A stretch of DNA of 62,551 bases from JAPUDQ01 sp964573015 (GTDB lineage Bacteria > Patescibacteriota > Saccharimonadia > Saccharimonadales > Saccharimonadaceae): positions 1-62,551 of the forward strand of contig CAZNHZ010000004.1 in assembly GCA_964573015.1 (NCBI GenBank), read 5' to 3'. The notes beneath the pieces were generated by a model. It worked only from the letters and a program-made list of their open reading frames with translations. It made no database searches and was not told the DNA's origin. Made by a program: the position numbers and the translations under genes. Below are positions 50,580 to 59,392 of the stretch, in pieces. Numbering within the stretch: the first letter of the stretch is position 1; each line of letters begins with the position of its first letter.

Positions 50580-51362
50580 CTACTTGCTGTTATTCTTATC
50601 TTTATTATGTGCTATTTCAATTATATTGGCAAACACATGAGAGTTGAGACTGGCGCCGCCCACCAATAAACCATCAACCAGCTCACTATCCAGATAAATT
50701 TCGGCATTTTCGTCATCGACGCTGCCGCCATATAAAATCCTCAGCTCACCATCGGCTTTTTTACCATACAGTGCAGCGACCTGCTTGTGAACCCAAGCGG
50801 CTACTTTCTCGACATCGCGAGCTGTTGCATTCTGGCCGGTACCGATTGCCCAGACGGGTTCATAGGCTATAACTACTCGAGCAATTTCTTCCGACGTGAC
50901 ATTAGCAAGGCCGGCAGTAAGCTGATCTTGGATAACTTGTTCGGTCTCGTTGTCGGCGCGCTGCGAAGCCGTCTCGCCAATACACAAAATCGGCTGCATA
51001 TCATTACGCAGCACCGCCTGCACTTTTTGCCGTATGTCTCGGTCACGTTCTCCAAATATATTACGCCGCTCCGAATGTCCGATGATTACATAATCAGCCA
51101 CGCCCCGGAGCTGGGCTGCTGAAACTTCGCCGGTGTAGGCACCTTCATCGCGCCAATAACAGTTTTGGGCCGCCAATTTAAACTTGCGGCGATTGAGCTG
51201 GAGACTGATTGATTGCAACGACAGCATATTGGGCGCCACAACAGCCTCGACGTTATTGTGCGCTTCGACCGTCTCCTCGAGCCGATGCATCAGCAAACTC
51301 GACTGATGCACGTTGTGGTACATCTTCCAGTTGCCGACAATTAACGATTTTTGCTTACCCAT
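50580..51362 (-). CDS. tpiA: Triosephosphate isomerase
   Basis: 260-aa TIM barrel: VGNWKMYHN, catalytic His in YVIIGHSERR, catalytic Glu in VIAYEPVWAIGTG, and ILYGGSVDDENA. GGAG ribosome site before the start. Follows pgk in the same direction with a gap of about 50 bases, forming a glycolytic pair. Confidence 0.96.
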   Translation of the reverse strand: MGKQKSLIVGNWKMYHNVHQSSLLMHRLEETVEAHNNVEAVVAPNMLSLQSISLQLNRRKFKLAAQNCYWRDEGAYTGEVSAAQLRGVADYVIIGHSERRNIFGERDRDIRQKVQAVLRNDMQPILCIGETASQRADNETEQVIQDQLTAGLANVTSEEIARVVIAYEPVWAIGTGQNATARDVEKVAAWVHKQVAALYGKKADGELRILYGGSVDDENAEIYLDSELVDGLLVGGASLNSHVFANIIEIAHNKDKNNSK

Positions 51363-51410
51363 AGTGCTCCTGCTTATCTCTAGTGTATATTATACAACCC
51401 CTGTCGTCTA

Positions 51411-52637
51411 TCATTTATTCATCAATGCCTCTATACCCGGTAATTTCAAGCCCGACATCAGCTCCAAACTTGCGCCGCCACCGGTAGAAACATGATCAAA
51501 ACCGCTGCCCTCATGCCGGTCCCAATGCAACACAAAATCCGCCGTATCACCGCCGCCCACCACGCTCATCACTTGGTTTTGACGCATTGCCAGCGCCATG
51601 GCGATTCGCGCCGATCCATGCGCAAATTGCGGCAGTTCGGCCATGCCCATAGTACCGTTCCAGACTACTGTTTTGGATTTTTCAATAGCCGACACTGCCC
51701 GCGCAATCGAGTCGGTACCGATATCGAGTATGTATTCATCGTCGGCCACATATTCGATAGAAACCACACTCCGACGAGCTTTATCATTAATTGATTTAGC
51801 GACAGCAACATCGGTCGGTAAAACAATAAACGAATCGACATCTTTGGTCTTTTTTTCTGCCGCTGCATAAATCCGCCGTACTGTGTCTTCAAGCCCATCC
51901 TCGCATTTGCTTTTGCCGATGCTATAACCGTGGTATTTCAAAAAAGTATTAGCCATCGCCCCACCGATGACGATTTGATCCGCAACTGCCACAAATCGTT
52001 CGATAACGGCTATCTTGTCGCTGATTTTGGCGCCACCCATGATCGCCAGGAGCGGCCGCGCGGGATTTGCCATAGCATGGGTAATCATGCGATATTCTTT
52101 CTCGAGCAGATATCCGGCCGAGCTGGGCAAATAGCGAGTGATTGCTTCGGTACTGGCATGTGCTCGATGCACGACACCAAACCCCTCCTGTACAAAATAT
52201 TCAGCCGATGATGTCTTGGCGAGTGCCTCGGCAAATGCCGCATCGTTGGCTTCCTCGCCGGCATGAAATCGCAAATTTTCGAGCAGCATCACCTCACCCG
52301 AGCGTAATCGTTTGGTAGCCTGTAAAACTTTGTCGCCGATACAATCATCGACAAACCTAACCGGACGATGTAACAGCTCTATCAGGCGATGCGCCACCGG
52401 TTCGAGCGACTCTTTGGCATTTGGCTCGCCATCAGGTCGTCCCAGATGAGCAATCAACACTATTTTGCAGCGGCGTTTTATGAGGGCACGCAGCGTCGGC
52501 ATACTGGCCCGAATCCGGAAATCATCAGCGATCGAGCCATCGTCATTCAATGGCACATTGTAGTCCACCCGCATCAAAACCGTCTTGCCATCCAGCGGCA
52601 TGTCACAAAAACTTTTCTTCGGAAATTTTCCCACCAT
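51411..52637 (-). CDS. pgk: Phosphoglycerate kinase
   Basis: 408-aa enzyme of lower glycolysis. MRVDYNVPLNDDGSIADDFRI, LIAHLGRPDGEPNAKESLEPVAHRL, LLENLRFHAGEEAND, IMGGAKISDKI, and GGGDTADF..STGGGASLELMSG. Complete. Confidence 0.97.
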   Translation of the reverse strand: MVGKFPKKSFCDMPLDGKTVLMRVDYNVPLNDDGSIADDFRIRASMPTLRALIKRRCKIVLIAHLGRPDGEPNAKESLEPVAHRLIELLHRPVRFVDDCIGDKVLQATKRLRSGEVMLLENLRFHAGEEANDAAFAEALAKTSSAEYFVQEGFGVVHRAHASTEAITRYLPSSAGYLLEKEYRMITHAMANPARPLLAIMGGAKISDKIAVIERFVAVADQIVIGGAMANTFLKYHGYSIGKSKCEDGLEDTVRRIYAAAEKKTKDVDSFIVLPTDVAVAKSINDKARRSVVSIEYVADDEYILDIGTDSIARAVSAIEKSKTVVWNGTMGMAELPQFAHGSARIAMALAMRQNQVMSVVGGGDTADFVLHWDRHEGSGFDHVSTGGGASLELMSGLKLPGIEALMNK

Positions 52638-52688
52638 ACTTCTGAGATAAACTATAGCACTTTATGAGATTGTGCGCACGCAAAAACT

Positions 52689-52883
52689 ATGCCGCCCGCA
52701 CCAAGGATCGATAAGTACCGCTCGCTGCTTGTTATAGCATTAGGGCTTGATCCCACCGGAACAACGCTCGATGATAGACTACTTCGCTTCGCTTCGTATT
52801 CCATCACAGGCTATATAATCCCACCGGGAAGAACGCAAGATGATAAAATAATCCGCTTCGCTGCTTATTTCATCATCAACTAA
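52689..52883 (+). repeat. Tandem diverged ~66-bp repeat, possible 64-aa ORF
   Basis: The sequence GATCCCACCGGAACAACGCTCGATGATAGAC...TTCGCTTCG recurs as AATCCCACCGGGAAGAACGCAAGATGATAAA...CGCTTCGCT. The frame reads LDPTGTTLDDRLLRFASYSI then IPPGRTQDDKIIRFAAYFI. Either a degenerate tandem repeat or a small two-repeat protein. A related CCCACCGGGAA motif occurs near 62,000, close to the other end of the accessory region. Confidence 0.35.
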
Positions 52884-52955
52884 ATTCTGTCAAATCAAAG
52901 ATTATGACAGAATTCGAACCCATTTCCGCTAAAGCCGTAAACTCTGAGCCGCGCC
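52883..52955 (+). repeat. Cassette boundary repeat E (left end of EF block)
   Basis: A palindrome AATTCTGTC/GACAGAATT (52883-52914) occupies the place taken by CACCAAG palindromes elsewhere. It is followed by TTCGAACCCATTTCCGCTAA..., which matches the inverse of repeat F (CGGCTCAGAGTTTA.. through GGTTCG) over about 40 bases. The conserved loop is absent, so this end is degenerate. Confidence 0.6.
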
Positions 52956-53127
52956 CTCGTCCTGTAACTTTAGCGACAAGCAAGAAAGTAGAAAGTAAAA
53001 AGATAGTATGAAATATACGCTATATCTGACGTAGGTACACCAGATATAGCGTAGTTATCACTAATAACAAGTAGGGATAAAAGGCGGCTAGCGCCGCCCC
53101 ACACCAAAAATAATATAATATAAGAAT
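52956..53127. other. Hairpin-dense stretch before DUF1697 gene
   Basis: Contains three perfect dyads: TACGCTATATCTG (53016-53028) / CAGATATAGCGTA (53041-53053), GTTAT/ATAAC right after it, and GGCGGC-TA-GCGCC near 53083. TATAAT (53114-53119) lies 8 bases before the next ATG. No protein or known RNA seen. Confidence 0.45.
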
Positions 53128-53682
53128 ATGCAAACGTATCTCGTCCTCTTTCGCGGTATCAACGTAGGCGGCAAAAACAAAGTGCCGATGGCGGAACTTC
53201 GCGCCTGTCTTGAGAGTCTGGGATTTTCTGACGTTACCACCTATATTGCCAGCGGCAATGCTGTCATAACTTCCGATAAAGCACCTGATACGATAAAAAC
53301 TTTGATTGAAACAGCCTTACCTAAAGCATTTGTGCTTGATAGTGATTTGATAAAAGTTTTGATACTTTCACAGCAACAACTTGCAGCTATTGTCAAAAAC
53401 AAGCCTGACGGCTTTGGTGATGAGCCAAATAAATATCATAGCGACGCTTTATTTACGATAGACGTAAGTGCTGGCGATGTAATGCCAATATTCAACCCTC
53501 GTGATGGCGTAGACAAGATTTGGCAAGGTAAAGGTGTTATCTACTCACAACGGTTAAGTGCTGAGCGTACCAAGAGCCGACTTAGTATCATCGCAATGTC
53601 GCCACTCTACAAGTCGCTGACCATTCGTAGCTGGAACACAACCATTAAATTGCTAGACTTGATGAACACTGTAACAAAATAA
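53128..53682 (+). CDS. DUF1697 protein
   Basis: 184-aa protein of the DUF1697 family: YLVLFRGINVGGKNKVPMAELRACLESLGFSDVTTYIASGNAVI is the family signature. Function unknown. It follows a -10 box by 8 bases (leaderless message). First gene of the EF cargo block, followed after 15 bases by the RidA-like gene. Confidence 0.9.
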   Translation: MQTYLVLFRGINVGGKNKVPMAELRACLESLGFSDVTTYIASGNAVITSDKAPDTIKTLIETALPKAFVLDSDLIKVLILSQQQLAAIVKNKPDGFGDEPNKYHSDALFTIDVSAGDVMPIFNPRDGVDKIWQGKGVIYSQRLSAERTKSRLSIIAMSPLYKSLTIRSWNTTIKLLDLMNTVTK

Positions 53683-53697
53683 GGAGAACGCAACCAT

Positions 53698-54087
53698 ATG
53701 AAAATAACTCACATCAACCCAGACACGCTATATAAAAGCCCTGTTTTTTCGCAAGCGGTGCTAACTGAGGGCGGTAAGACACTGTATATCGGTGGTCAAA
53801 TTGGGATTTTGTCAGATGACACAATGGCAGGCGATGCGCTTGAGGCACAAACAGAACAAGTCCATAAAAAAATTTAGGAAATACTAAAACTGTCGGTGCT
53901 TCGCAGGAAAATGTCGTCAAACTGACGATCTACACCGCCAAAGGACAAGACATACGAGAGGGCTATGCTGCCTCTCAAAAAGTCTGGGGAAACCACCCAA
54001 CCGCCATTACAAGTTTCTTCGTTGAGAGTCTTGGCGTATCTGGTGCGCTAGTGGAAATTGAAGCTGTGGCCGTTATAGATGCATAAG
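53698..54087 (+). pseudogene. RidA-family gene with frameshift at a poly-A tract
   Basis: RidA (YjgF) deaminase-like gene: MKITHINPDTLYKSPVFSQAV..TLYIGGQIGI.. runs to a TAG at 53875-53877 directly after seven A (53866-53872). The missing half (NTKTVGASQENVVKLTIYTAKG..WGNHPTAITSFFVESL..GALVEIEAVAVIDA) continues in the next frame to 54087. Eight A would restore the reading. An A7/A8 slip is either a mutation or transcriptional slippage. AAGGAG lies upstream. Confidence 0.8.
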
Positions 54088-54120
54088 AGCTGCCAACGTC
54101 GCTAAAGCGACAGCGCACTC

Positions 54121-54326
54121 ACCAGCCACCCCTTTTCAGCTAAAAAAGAAATTCGGCGGGGGAATCTAAGAAAAAGGCAAGGGGGCGGCTGGTGGGGCGC
54201 GTCCGCCTTGCCGCGGACAGGCGGCGCGGCTCAGAGTTTACAGCTTTAGCGGAAATAGGTTCGGGTTTCGGCGTAAAATCGCACCAAGTAAAATACCTAC
54301 TCTTGCAGTAGGTATTTTACTTGGTG
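54121..54326 (-). repeat. Cassette boundary repeat F with palindrome P3
   Basis: Third inverted copy of the family: outer stem CACCAGCC (54121-54128) pairs with GGCTGGTG about 70 bases further on, around the conserved loop, then GC hairpin, then ORF tail LVRFYAETRTYFR (minus strand, 54246-54287), then palindrome P3 (54282-54326). P3 arms CACCAAGTAAAATACCTAC and GTAGGTATTTTACTTGGTG are perfect over 19 bases with loop TCTTGCA. Confidence 0.85.
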
Positions 54327-54413
54327 AGCCACGTTGACAGTACCTGGAATACTTTTCTACCTTATTTGAGTACATTTTGTGAGAAGCTGGAAACATTAGG
54401 TTTTCGGGTATGA
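54321..54413 (+). pseudogene. ORF tail remnant resembling recombinase C-terminus
   Basis: Reading out of P3: LVSHVDSTWNTFLPYLSTF.EKLETLGFRV, stop. It aligns with MVHLCDLSWNQIVPSLRLM.SKLIDLGFEY of the recombinase at the left window edge. It has no own start, so it is a 3' remnant. A similar tail (LVTHLGRTWNAVIEDL) follows the palindrome at 62,085. Confidence 0.6.
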
Positions 54414-54482
54414 TGGCGAGCAAGTAACCATAGTAAAGCAGGAATTTGCCCAGGGCAAACGAGGTTTTGATCAATAGAGCAC

Positions 54483-55349
54483 CTATGCGAGCGTCTGTAA
54501 CATACAACAGATCGTGACAATTGCGCCGACCATATAGTTGAGCCACATAAATCTGCGCCACCCACGTCGGGCATCTGAGGACGTGTCGTCGGTGATTGTC
54601 AAAAATTGCACGGAATTCCATACATATGCGACACCCGCTGCCGCAACGACAATCGCCCAGCCCCCGACGCATGCGACCACTGCTATCGCGGCGATATACA
54701 TGAGACTGGAAAACCATATGGTTGTGCGCGCACCGAGAATCGTCGCGATTGACCGTATATCTGCCGCTCGATCAGGTATCACATCCTGAACCGCGCCAAA
54801 TGCTTGGCTTGCCATACCCCATGCGAAGAATCCGGCTGCAACAAGCCACGCCGCTGGGCTCACCACACTCAGCAGCGAATACGCATAGACGAGTGGCCCG
54901 ACGAAATGGATACTCGATGTCATCGAATCGAGAAATGGCACCTCTTTGAAGCGGAGGCCCTTGGCGCTATACGCGACGACAAAGAACAGCACTATACTGA
55001 GGACGAGAGCACTTTGCCACGAGCCGAGCGCAAACAGACTGACGACAAACGGCAGGGCGAGGAGGATAGACGAGCGCAAAATCATAGGATGATACTGACG
55101 AGCGAGTATCGCTCCTTCCACGCCGCCTTTACGCGGATTGTTAATGTCCGATTCATAGTCAAACACATCATTGATTCCATACATCAAGAGATTGTATGGA
55201 ATGAGAAAAAATATCGTGCCTATGATCCATCTGAGGTCGATTGTTCCGCCCGTCATCAGGTAGCCGGCCGCGAACGGGTAAGCGGTATTAACCCACGAAA
55301 TCGGGCGTGATGTGTCAATTAGTCGTTTTATTTTTTCCATGAGGGTCAT
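54483..55349 (-). CDS. crtEb: Lycopene elongase/hydratase, UbiA prenyltransferase (CrtEb type)
   Basis: 288-aa UbiA-fold membrane enzyme with two Asp motifs: NDVFDYESDINNP (first) and DVIPDRAADIRSIATILG (second), and about eight membrane helices. In corynebacteria and haloarchaea such enzymes add C5 units to lycopene, giving C50 carotenoids. Last gene of the minus-strand crt operon; an inner ATG at 55340 is possible. Start overlaps crtYf. Followed by the repeat/tail region at 54,413. Confidence 0.85.
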   Translation of the reverse strand: MTLMEKIKRLIDTSRPISWVNTAYPFAAGYLMTGGTIDLRWIIGTIFFLIPYNLLMYGINDVFDYESDINNPRKGGVEGAILARQYHPMILRSSILLALPFVVSLFALGSWQSALVLSIVLFFVVAYSAKGLRFKEVPFLDSMTSSIHFVGPLVYAYSLLSVVSPAAWLVAAGFFAWGMASQAFGAVQDVIPDRAADIRSIATILGARTTIWFSSLMYIAAIAVVACVGGWAIVVAAAGVAYVWNSVQFLTITDDTSSDARRGWRRFMWLNYMVGAIVTICCMLQTLA

Positions 55350-55632
55350 CGTTCCTTTCCAATTTACGCCATAATGTCGGCACGATTAAAACGGCGGCAA
55401 CCGTATAAAAGAAATCCTCGAGCGGCGCGGCACCCACATACAGACCGAGAATACGTGAGTGATCATATGCGACGATACCGGCCTGGACGATCAACGAATC
55501 AAAGATAGCGGTCATCATGAGCAACAGCCCCATAACGAGGGCGATTTTTTTATCAGCCCTCAACCCAAGGGCGATGAGTACAACGACAATGACGGCCATT
55601 ACCACGAGGTTCAGTATTAGATATGTGGCCAT
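55315..55632 (-). CDS. crtYf: C50 carotenoid cyclase subunit (CrtYf type)
   Basis: Membrane subunit of heterodimeric lycopene-derived cyclase: TYLILNLVVMAVIVVVLIALGLR, IFDSLIVQAGIVAYD and the motif PLEDFFYTVAAVLIVPTLW, characteristic of CrtYd/CrtYf. Start at 55632 is chosen over 55719 because the earlier ATG would overlap crtYe by 100 bases. It overlaps crtYe by 16 bases and crtEb by about 35. Confidence 0.85.
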   Translation of the reverse strand: MATYLILNLVVMAVIVVVLIALGLRADKKIALVMGLLLMMTAIFDSLIVQAGIVAYDHSRILGLYVGAAPLEDFFYTVAAVLIVPTLWRKLERNDDPHGKNKTTN

Positions 55633-55934
55633 AGTCTCTCCGCGCCGCGATAGGAAATAAGCGCTATATACGATAAAAAGGCCAGAAAGAGTAACTCCTC
55701 CACAGGGAAATCTGGCCATAGATAGACCTCGCTCATGAACGGCGAATGGCCGCTATAGAATATGCCGAGTCCTATCCCAAATATATCCCATATCACAAAG
55801 AAGAGAGTGCTGATAACAATCGTCAGAACCGTCCGACGGCTATCCAAAAAATAGGCGAGGCAATACTTTTTATCGAGGACTACCATCCCTGCAAAACTGA
55901 CGATGAGGCAGGCGAGGTAGATGAACCGCATCAT
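55617..55934 (-). CDS. crtYe: C50 carotenoid cyclase subunit (CrtYe type)
   Basis: 105-aa partner of CrtYf: YLACLIVSFAGMVVLDKKYCLAYF, IWDIFGIGLGIFYSGHS and the CrtYc/e signature FPVEELLFLAFLSYIAL. Three membrane helices. Start overlaps crtI stop by four bases. Together with CrtYf it cyclises the ends of the elongated lycopene. Confidence 0.87.
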   Translation of the reverse strand: MMRFIYLACLIVSFAGMVVLDKKYCLAYFLDSRRTVLTIVISTLFFVIWDIFGIGLGIFYSGHSPFMSEVYLWPDFPVEELLFLAFLSYIALISYRGAERLWPHI

Positions 55935-57445
55935 ATATCTGTCCTTTTGAGTGGGCCGTCTGATGGATTGCCTACGATTTTCTTATAGACCATCTCTGCT
56001 CCGATGAGACACATCGGTAGCCCAATCCCAGGCAGCGTCCCCGCCCCCACATAGTACAGGTTCTTCACTTTACGACTTTTGTTTGGCGTCCGGAAGATAA
56101 CGCTTTGCCTGAGGAGATGCGATTCGCCACCAAACGCGTTATACTGCCAGGCATTAAACTGTGATCCAAAATCTCGCGGCCCAAATACGTACCGCGTCAC
56201 GATACGCTCCGCCACATCGTCAATCCCCGCAGCCCGCGCGAAATCAGCAATCGCCGTATCGGCGAGTTGCTCACACGCAGCTTCATCCAAATCAACCCCC
56301 GCCGGAAGTGGCATGAGGATAAACAGATTCTCTTGCCCGGCAGGTGCATAAGACGGATCAGTTTTTGTCGGATTACACACATAGAGTGAGGCATGCGGCG
56401 GAACAACGTTATCCTCATAGATAGCGCGGAAGTTTTCACGCCATTCATCGACAAAATACAGATTATGGTGCAGCAAATTCGGGAGCGAGCCTTTGATGCC
56501 AAGCGAAACAAGCAGCGCACTTGGGCCCGGTTGACGATTGCGCCAGTAGGCAGTAGGAAAACTCTGATATTTCTCTGGCAGCAGACGTGTCTCGGTAAAT
56601 TCCAAATCAGCGTTTGAGATAACAATATCAGCCCGTACCTCTTTCCCGTCTTCGAGCTGAATGCCGACAGCTGCACCAGATTCGATGATAATCGCTTTGA
56701 CGGCCGTACCGGTATGATAAGTGATATCGTAGTCAGAACCCAGTGCATGCATATCGCTCACGAGGCTCATCATGCCGCGGCGTGGATAGTATACACCGCT
56801 ACGAAAATCGAGATGACTCATCAAGGTATAAATCGCTGGTGCCAGAAATGGTGAGCTCCCGAGAAATACCATATGGTACTCGAGAATTTGCCGCAGCCGT
56901 TGATCGCGGAAGTGTCTCCTCACATAACTATCAAGTGTACGGAATACCAGTGTCACCATAGACAGAGCGTTCACGATGATATGGCGACGCAGGAGCTGCC
57001 GGATATGCTCAAAATTGCTATAGAGGAAATAATCGACTGAGAGATGGTAGATATTCGAGCTGCGAGCAACGTACTGGTGAAGCTTCTCTCCTGCACCAGG
57101 CTCGATCGCTTCAAATGTCGCCGCATCCTTGTCGACATCGCCCTGGATGGTGAGAGGGTCATGGTGATCGAAAAAAACTTTGTAGCCAGGAGTGAGACGA
57201 ATTAAGTCGAGGCGTTCAGCTGCTGATTGACCAAATAGCTCATAATACTGCTCAAATACTTCTGGCATGAGATACCACGATGGACCCAGATCAAACACAT
57301 ATCCATCCTGCGATATGGACGAAATGCGGCCGCCCAGTTCAGCGTTTTTTTCGTAGACATCGACGTGGTAGCCTGCCTTGCCGAGAATGTTTGCCAGTGC
57401 CATTCCCCCATAGCCAGCACCAATGATGATAGCGGACCGGCTCAT
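55931..57445 (-). CDS. crtI: Phytoene desaturase
   Basis: 504-aa FAD enzyme converting phytoene to lycopene. N-terminal dinucleotide motif IIIGAGYGGMALANILGKAGYHVDVYEKNAELGG, IQDGYVFDLGPSWYLMPEVF, and the C-terminal CrtI signature YYVGAGTLPGIGLPMCLIGAEMV. Full length. Overlaps crtB by four bases and crtYe by four bases. Confidence 0.95.
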   Translation of the reverse strand: MSRSAIIIGAGYGGMALANILGKAGYHVDVYEKNAELGGRISSISQDGYVFDLGPSWYLMPEVFEQYYELFGQSAAERLDLIRLTPGYKVFFDHHDPLTIQGDVDKDAATFEAIEPGAGEKLHQYVARSSNIYHLSVDYFLYSNFEHIRQLLRRHIIVNALSMVTLVFRTLDSYVRRHFRDQRLRQILEYHMVFLGSSPFLAPAIYTLMSHLDFRSGVYYPRRGMMSLVSDMHALGSDYDITYHTGTAVKAIIIESGAAVGIQLEDGKEVRADIVISNADLEFTETRLLPEKYQSFPTAYWRNRQPGPSALLVSLGIKGSLPNLLHHNLYFVDEWRENFRAIYEDNVVPPHASLYVCNPTKTDPSYAPAGQENLFILMPLPAGVDLDEAACEQLADTAIADFARAAGIDDVAERIVTRYVFGPRDFGSQFNAWQYNAFGGESHLLRQSVIFRTPNKSRKVKNLYYVGAGTLPGIGLPMCLIGAEMVYKKIVGNPSDGPLKRTDI

Positions 57446-58260
57446 AAGCCTACCCCCGCCCTTGCGAGGAGGAGTAACTTGCGAACATTCGATATCCGTA
57501 GCCGCTCAGTCTTGATCGATTCCACTGGTGCTTGAAATAGGCGATGGAGCAGCGCCTGATAATAATACATGCTGGCACGAACTGCTCGCCGAGCACTCGC
57601 CGGCAGTTGATCGACTGCGTGGCGCGCGTGCACAAAGTCATGAGTAATATCATCGATAATAGCCTGCTTGGCGGGTTCATCAAACGCCGCATAGTCGAAA
57701 TTTGGGAAATAGACGCGGCCCAACGTGTCATGATCCGCCGCAACATCACGCAGGAAATTTACCTTTTGATAGGCGGCGCCGAGAGCCTCTGCACCGGTCC
57801 GTAACTGCTCATATTCCCTATCATCACCCCCTACAAATACTTTGAGACACATTAGACCAACCACTTCGGCAGAACCGTAGATGTATGTTTTGTATGTTTT
57901 CTCATCAAATTCCCGAGGGGTTGTATCCATCCGCATGCTTACAAAAAAAGGCGCGATGAGCGATCGGTCGATACTGAATTTTTGCGCGGTATCAGCAAAT
58001 GCATGAGCAATAGGATTGGTCGAATACCGCGTCGTCATCGCCTGGTACACCTCTTGTTCAAACGCATCGAGCCGCTCTAGCGCGTCGTCGCCAGTGTAGG
58101 TATCCACGATCTCGTCAGCGATGCGTACCATCCCATAGATAGCATAGATAGACGGCCTGATTGAACGATCAAAGAGGCGGCTACTGAGTGAAAAAGACGT
58201 CGAGTAGCGTGTCGTCACCCTCTCGGCCAGCTCATAACTGATGGTCGTGTAGAGATCCAT
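57442..58260 (-). CDS. crtB: Phytoene synthase
   Basis: 272-aa enzyme that condenses two GGPP. YSTSFSLSSRLFDRSIRPSIYAIYGMVRIADEIVDTY carries the first Asp-rich motif (DEIVD); FLRDVAADHDTLGRVYFP is the second. Its start overlaps the crtE stop (TAATG). Confidence 0.94.
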   Translation of the reverse strand: MDLYTTISYELAERVTTRYSTSFSLSSRLFDRSIRPSIYAIYGMVRIADEIVDTYTGDDALERLDAFEQEVYQAMTTRYSTNPIAHAFADTAQKFSIDRSLIAPFFVSMRMDTTPREFDEKTYKTYIYGSAEVVGLMCLKVFVGGDDREYEQLRTGAEALGAAYQKVNFLRDVAADHDTLGRVYFPNFDYAAFDEPAKQAIIDDITHDFVHARHAVDQLPASARRAVRASMYYYQALLHRLFQAPVESIKTERLRISNVRKLLLLARAGVGL

Positions 58261-59309
58261 TAGCTCTCTCGCTCGATGATGACATTTTCGACGAGTTCCA
58301 CGAGCGCGCGGCGCCTCTCTCCGTCCGGCAACCGATTCAGCTCTGTGCGAGCGCGCTGCACATATGTCGACACCTCATCGGTCGTTTTTTGCCGTGCGCC
58401 CGAATCGATCATGTCCTGTCGAATTGCGATGAGTTGGTCAGTATCCGCTTGGTCACTCCCAAATGCCTCAAACCTCAGACGCATTTCGTTGTTCATCAGA
58501 GACTGGTGATGATGCACGAGCAGCGTGTACTTCCCTTCTCTTAGATCACTCAGCGTCGACTTGCCCATCACTGCCTCATCGCCAAACACACCGAGCAAAT
58601 CGTCTTGAATTTGATAGGCGATACCAATCGCCGCTCCAAAATGGCGTAAGGCGTCAATCGTCTCATCATCAGCGCCCGCGCAGTAAGCGCCAGAGAGGAG
58701 TGGCCCGATAAAACTGTAGCTCGCAGTTTTGTACCGGTAGATTTGCAGGGGATCAAACGTGGCATCGGAGACAAAGGCGGCCTCGACATCAAGTAGTTCC
58801 CCGCCGACCACTTCATAAATCGACGTATGCATCTGTTCAGCGGCACGCCGTTTCACTGCATCACTAAACGATGAGTCAAGGATTGCTCGATACGCTTCCG
58901 ATATGATCGCATCGCCAGCAAGCATGGCAGCGCTATTGCCATAATGACGGACATGCGGGCGAGCAATATAGCTTTTGTACGCTTCATTATAAATGCCATT
59001 CATATTTTTCACCCCGTGGCGCACATCATCTTGGTCGATAACATCGTCGTGCATGAGCATCGCCGTATGGATTAATTCCTGAGCAGCGGCGATGGGAAGA
59101 ATTTTTTCATCTGCAGCACTATAACCTATCATGGTGAGATAGGGTCGGATACGCTTCCCTCCCGTGAGTACAACCTCTCGAATATGTTGCCAAAATAGCT
59201 CATATCGTTCGCCAATTTCCCTCGCACGATGTATTCTCGACTCAAAAAGTTTGACCAGATAGTCATTGGTGCGCGCTTTAGCGTTTTCAGGGTTCACTTG
59301 AGGCATCAT
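58260..59309 (-). CDS. crtE: Geranylgeranyl diphosphate synthase (CrtE/IdsA type)
   Basis: Polyprenyl synthase giving GGPP. GGKRIRPYLTMIGYSAA, first Asp motif MLMHDDVIDQDDVRHG, second Asp motif IAYQIQDDLLGVFGDEAVMGKS. The start at 59309 is preferred because TATAAT (59319-59324) lies 9 bases upstream and no ribosome site is seen; a longer frame to 59357 exists. First gene of the crt operon; divergent from the photolyase operon. Needs IPP/DMAPP; no mevalonate or MEP gene is in the window. Confidence 0.92.
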   Translation of the reverse strand: MMPQVNPENAKARTNDYLVKLFESRIHRAREIGERYELFWQHIREVVLTGGKRIRPYLTMIGYSAADEKILPIAAAQELIHTAMLMHDDVIDQDDVRHGVKNMNGIYNEAYKSYIARPHVRHYGNSAAMLAGDAIISEAYRAILDSSFSDAVKRRAAEQMHTSIYEVVGGELLDVEAAFVSDATFDPLQIYRYKTASYSFIGPLLSGAYCAGADDETIDALRHFGAAIGIAYQIQDDLLGVFGDEAVMGKSTLSDLREGKYTLLVHHHQSLMNNEMRLRFEAFGSDQADTDQLIAIRQDMIDSGARQKTTDEVSTYVQRARTELNRLPDGERRRALVELVENVIIERES

Positions 59310-59318
59310 TCTCTTAAA

Positions 59319-59385
59319 ATTATACTGTATTTCACGCAATCCTGTGATAAATGACACCCTTCCGCTACGCAGGGGTGTGTATACT
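59319..59385. promoter_or_regulatory. Divergent promoters of crt and photolyase operons
   Basis: Minus strand TATAAT (59319-59324) serves crtE; plus strand TATACT (59380-59385) serves the DUF4385 gene, 7 bases before its ATG. The 83 bases between starts could bind a shared light or stress regulator, but no clear operator dyad was found. Confidence 0.6.
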
Positions 59386-59392
59386 GATTAAT

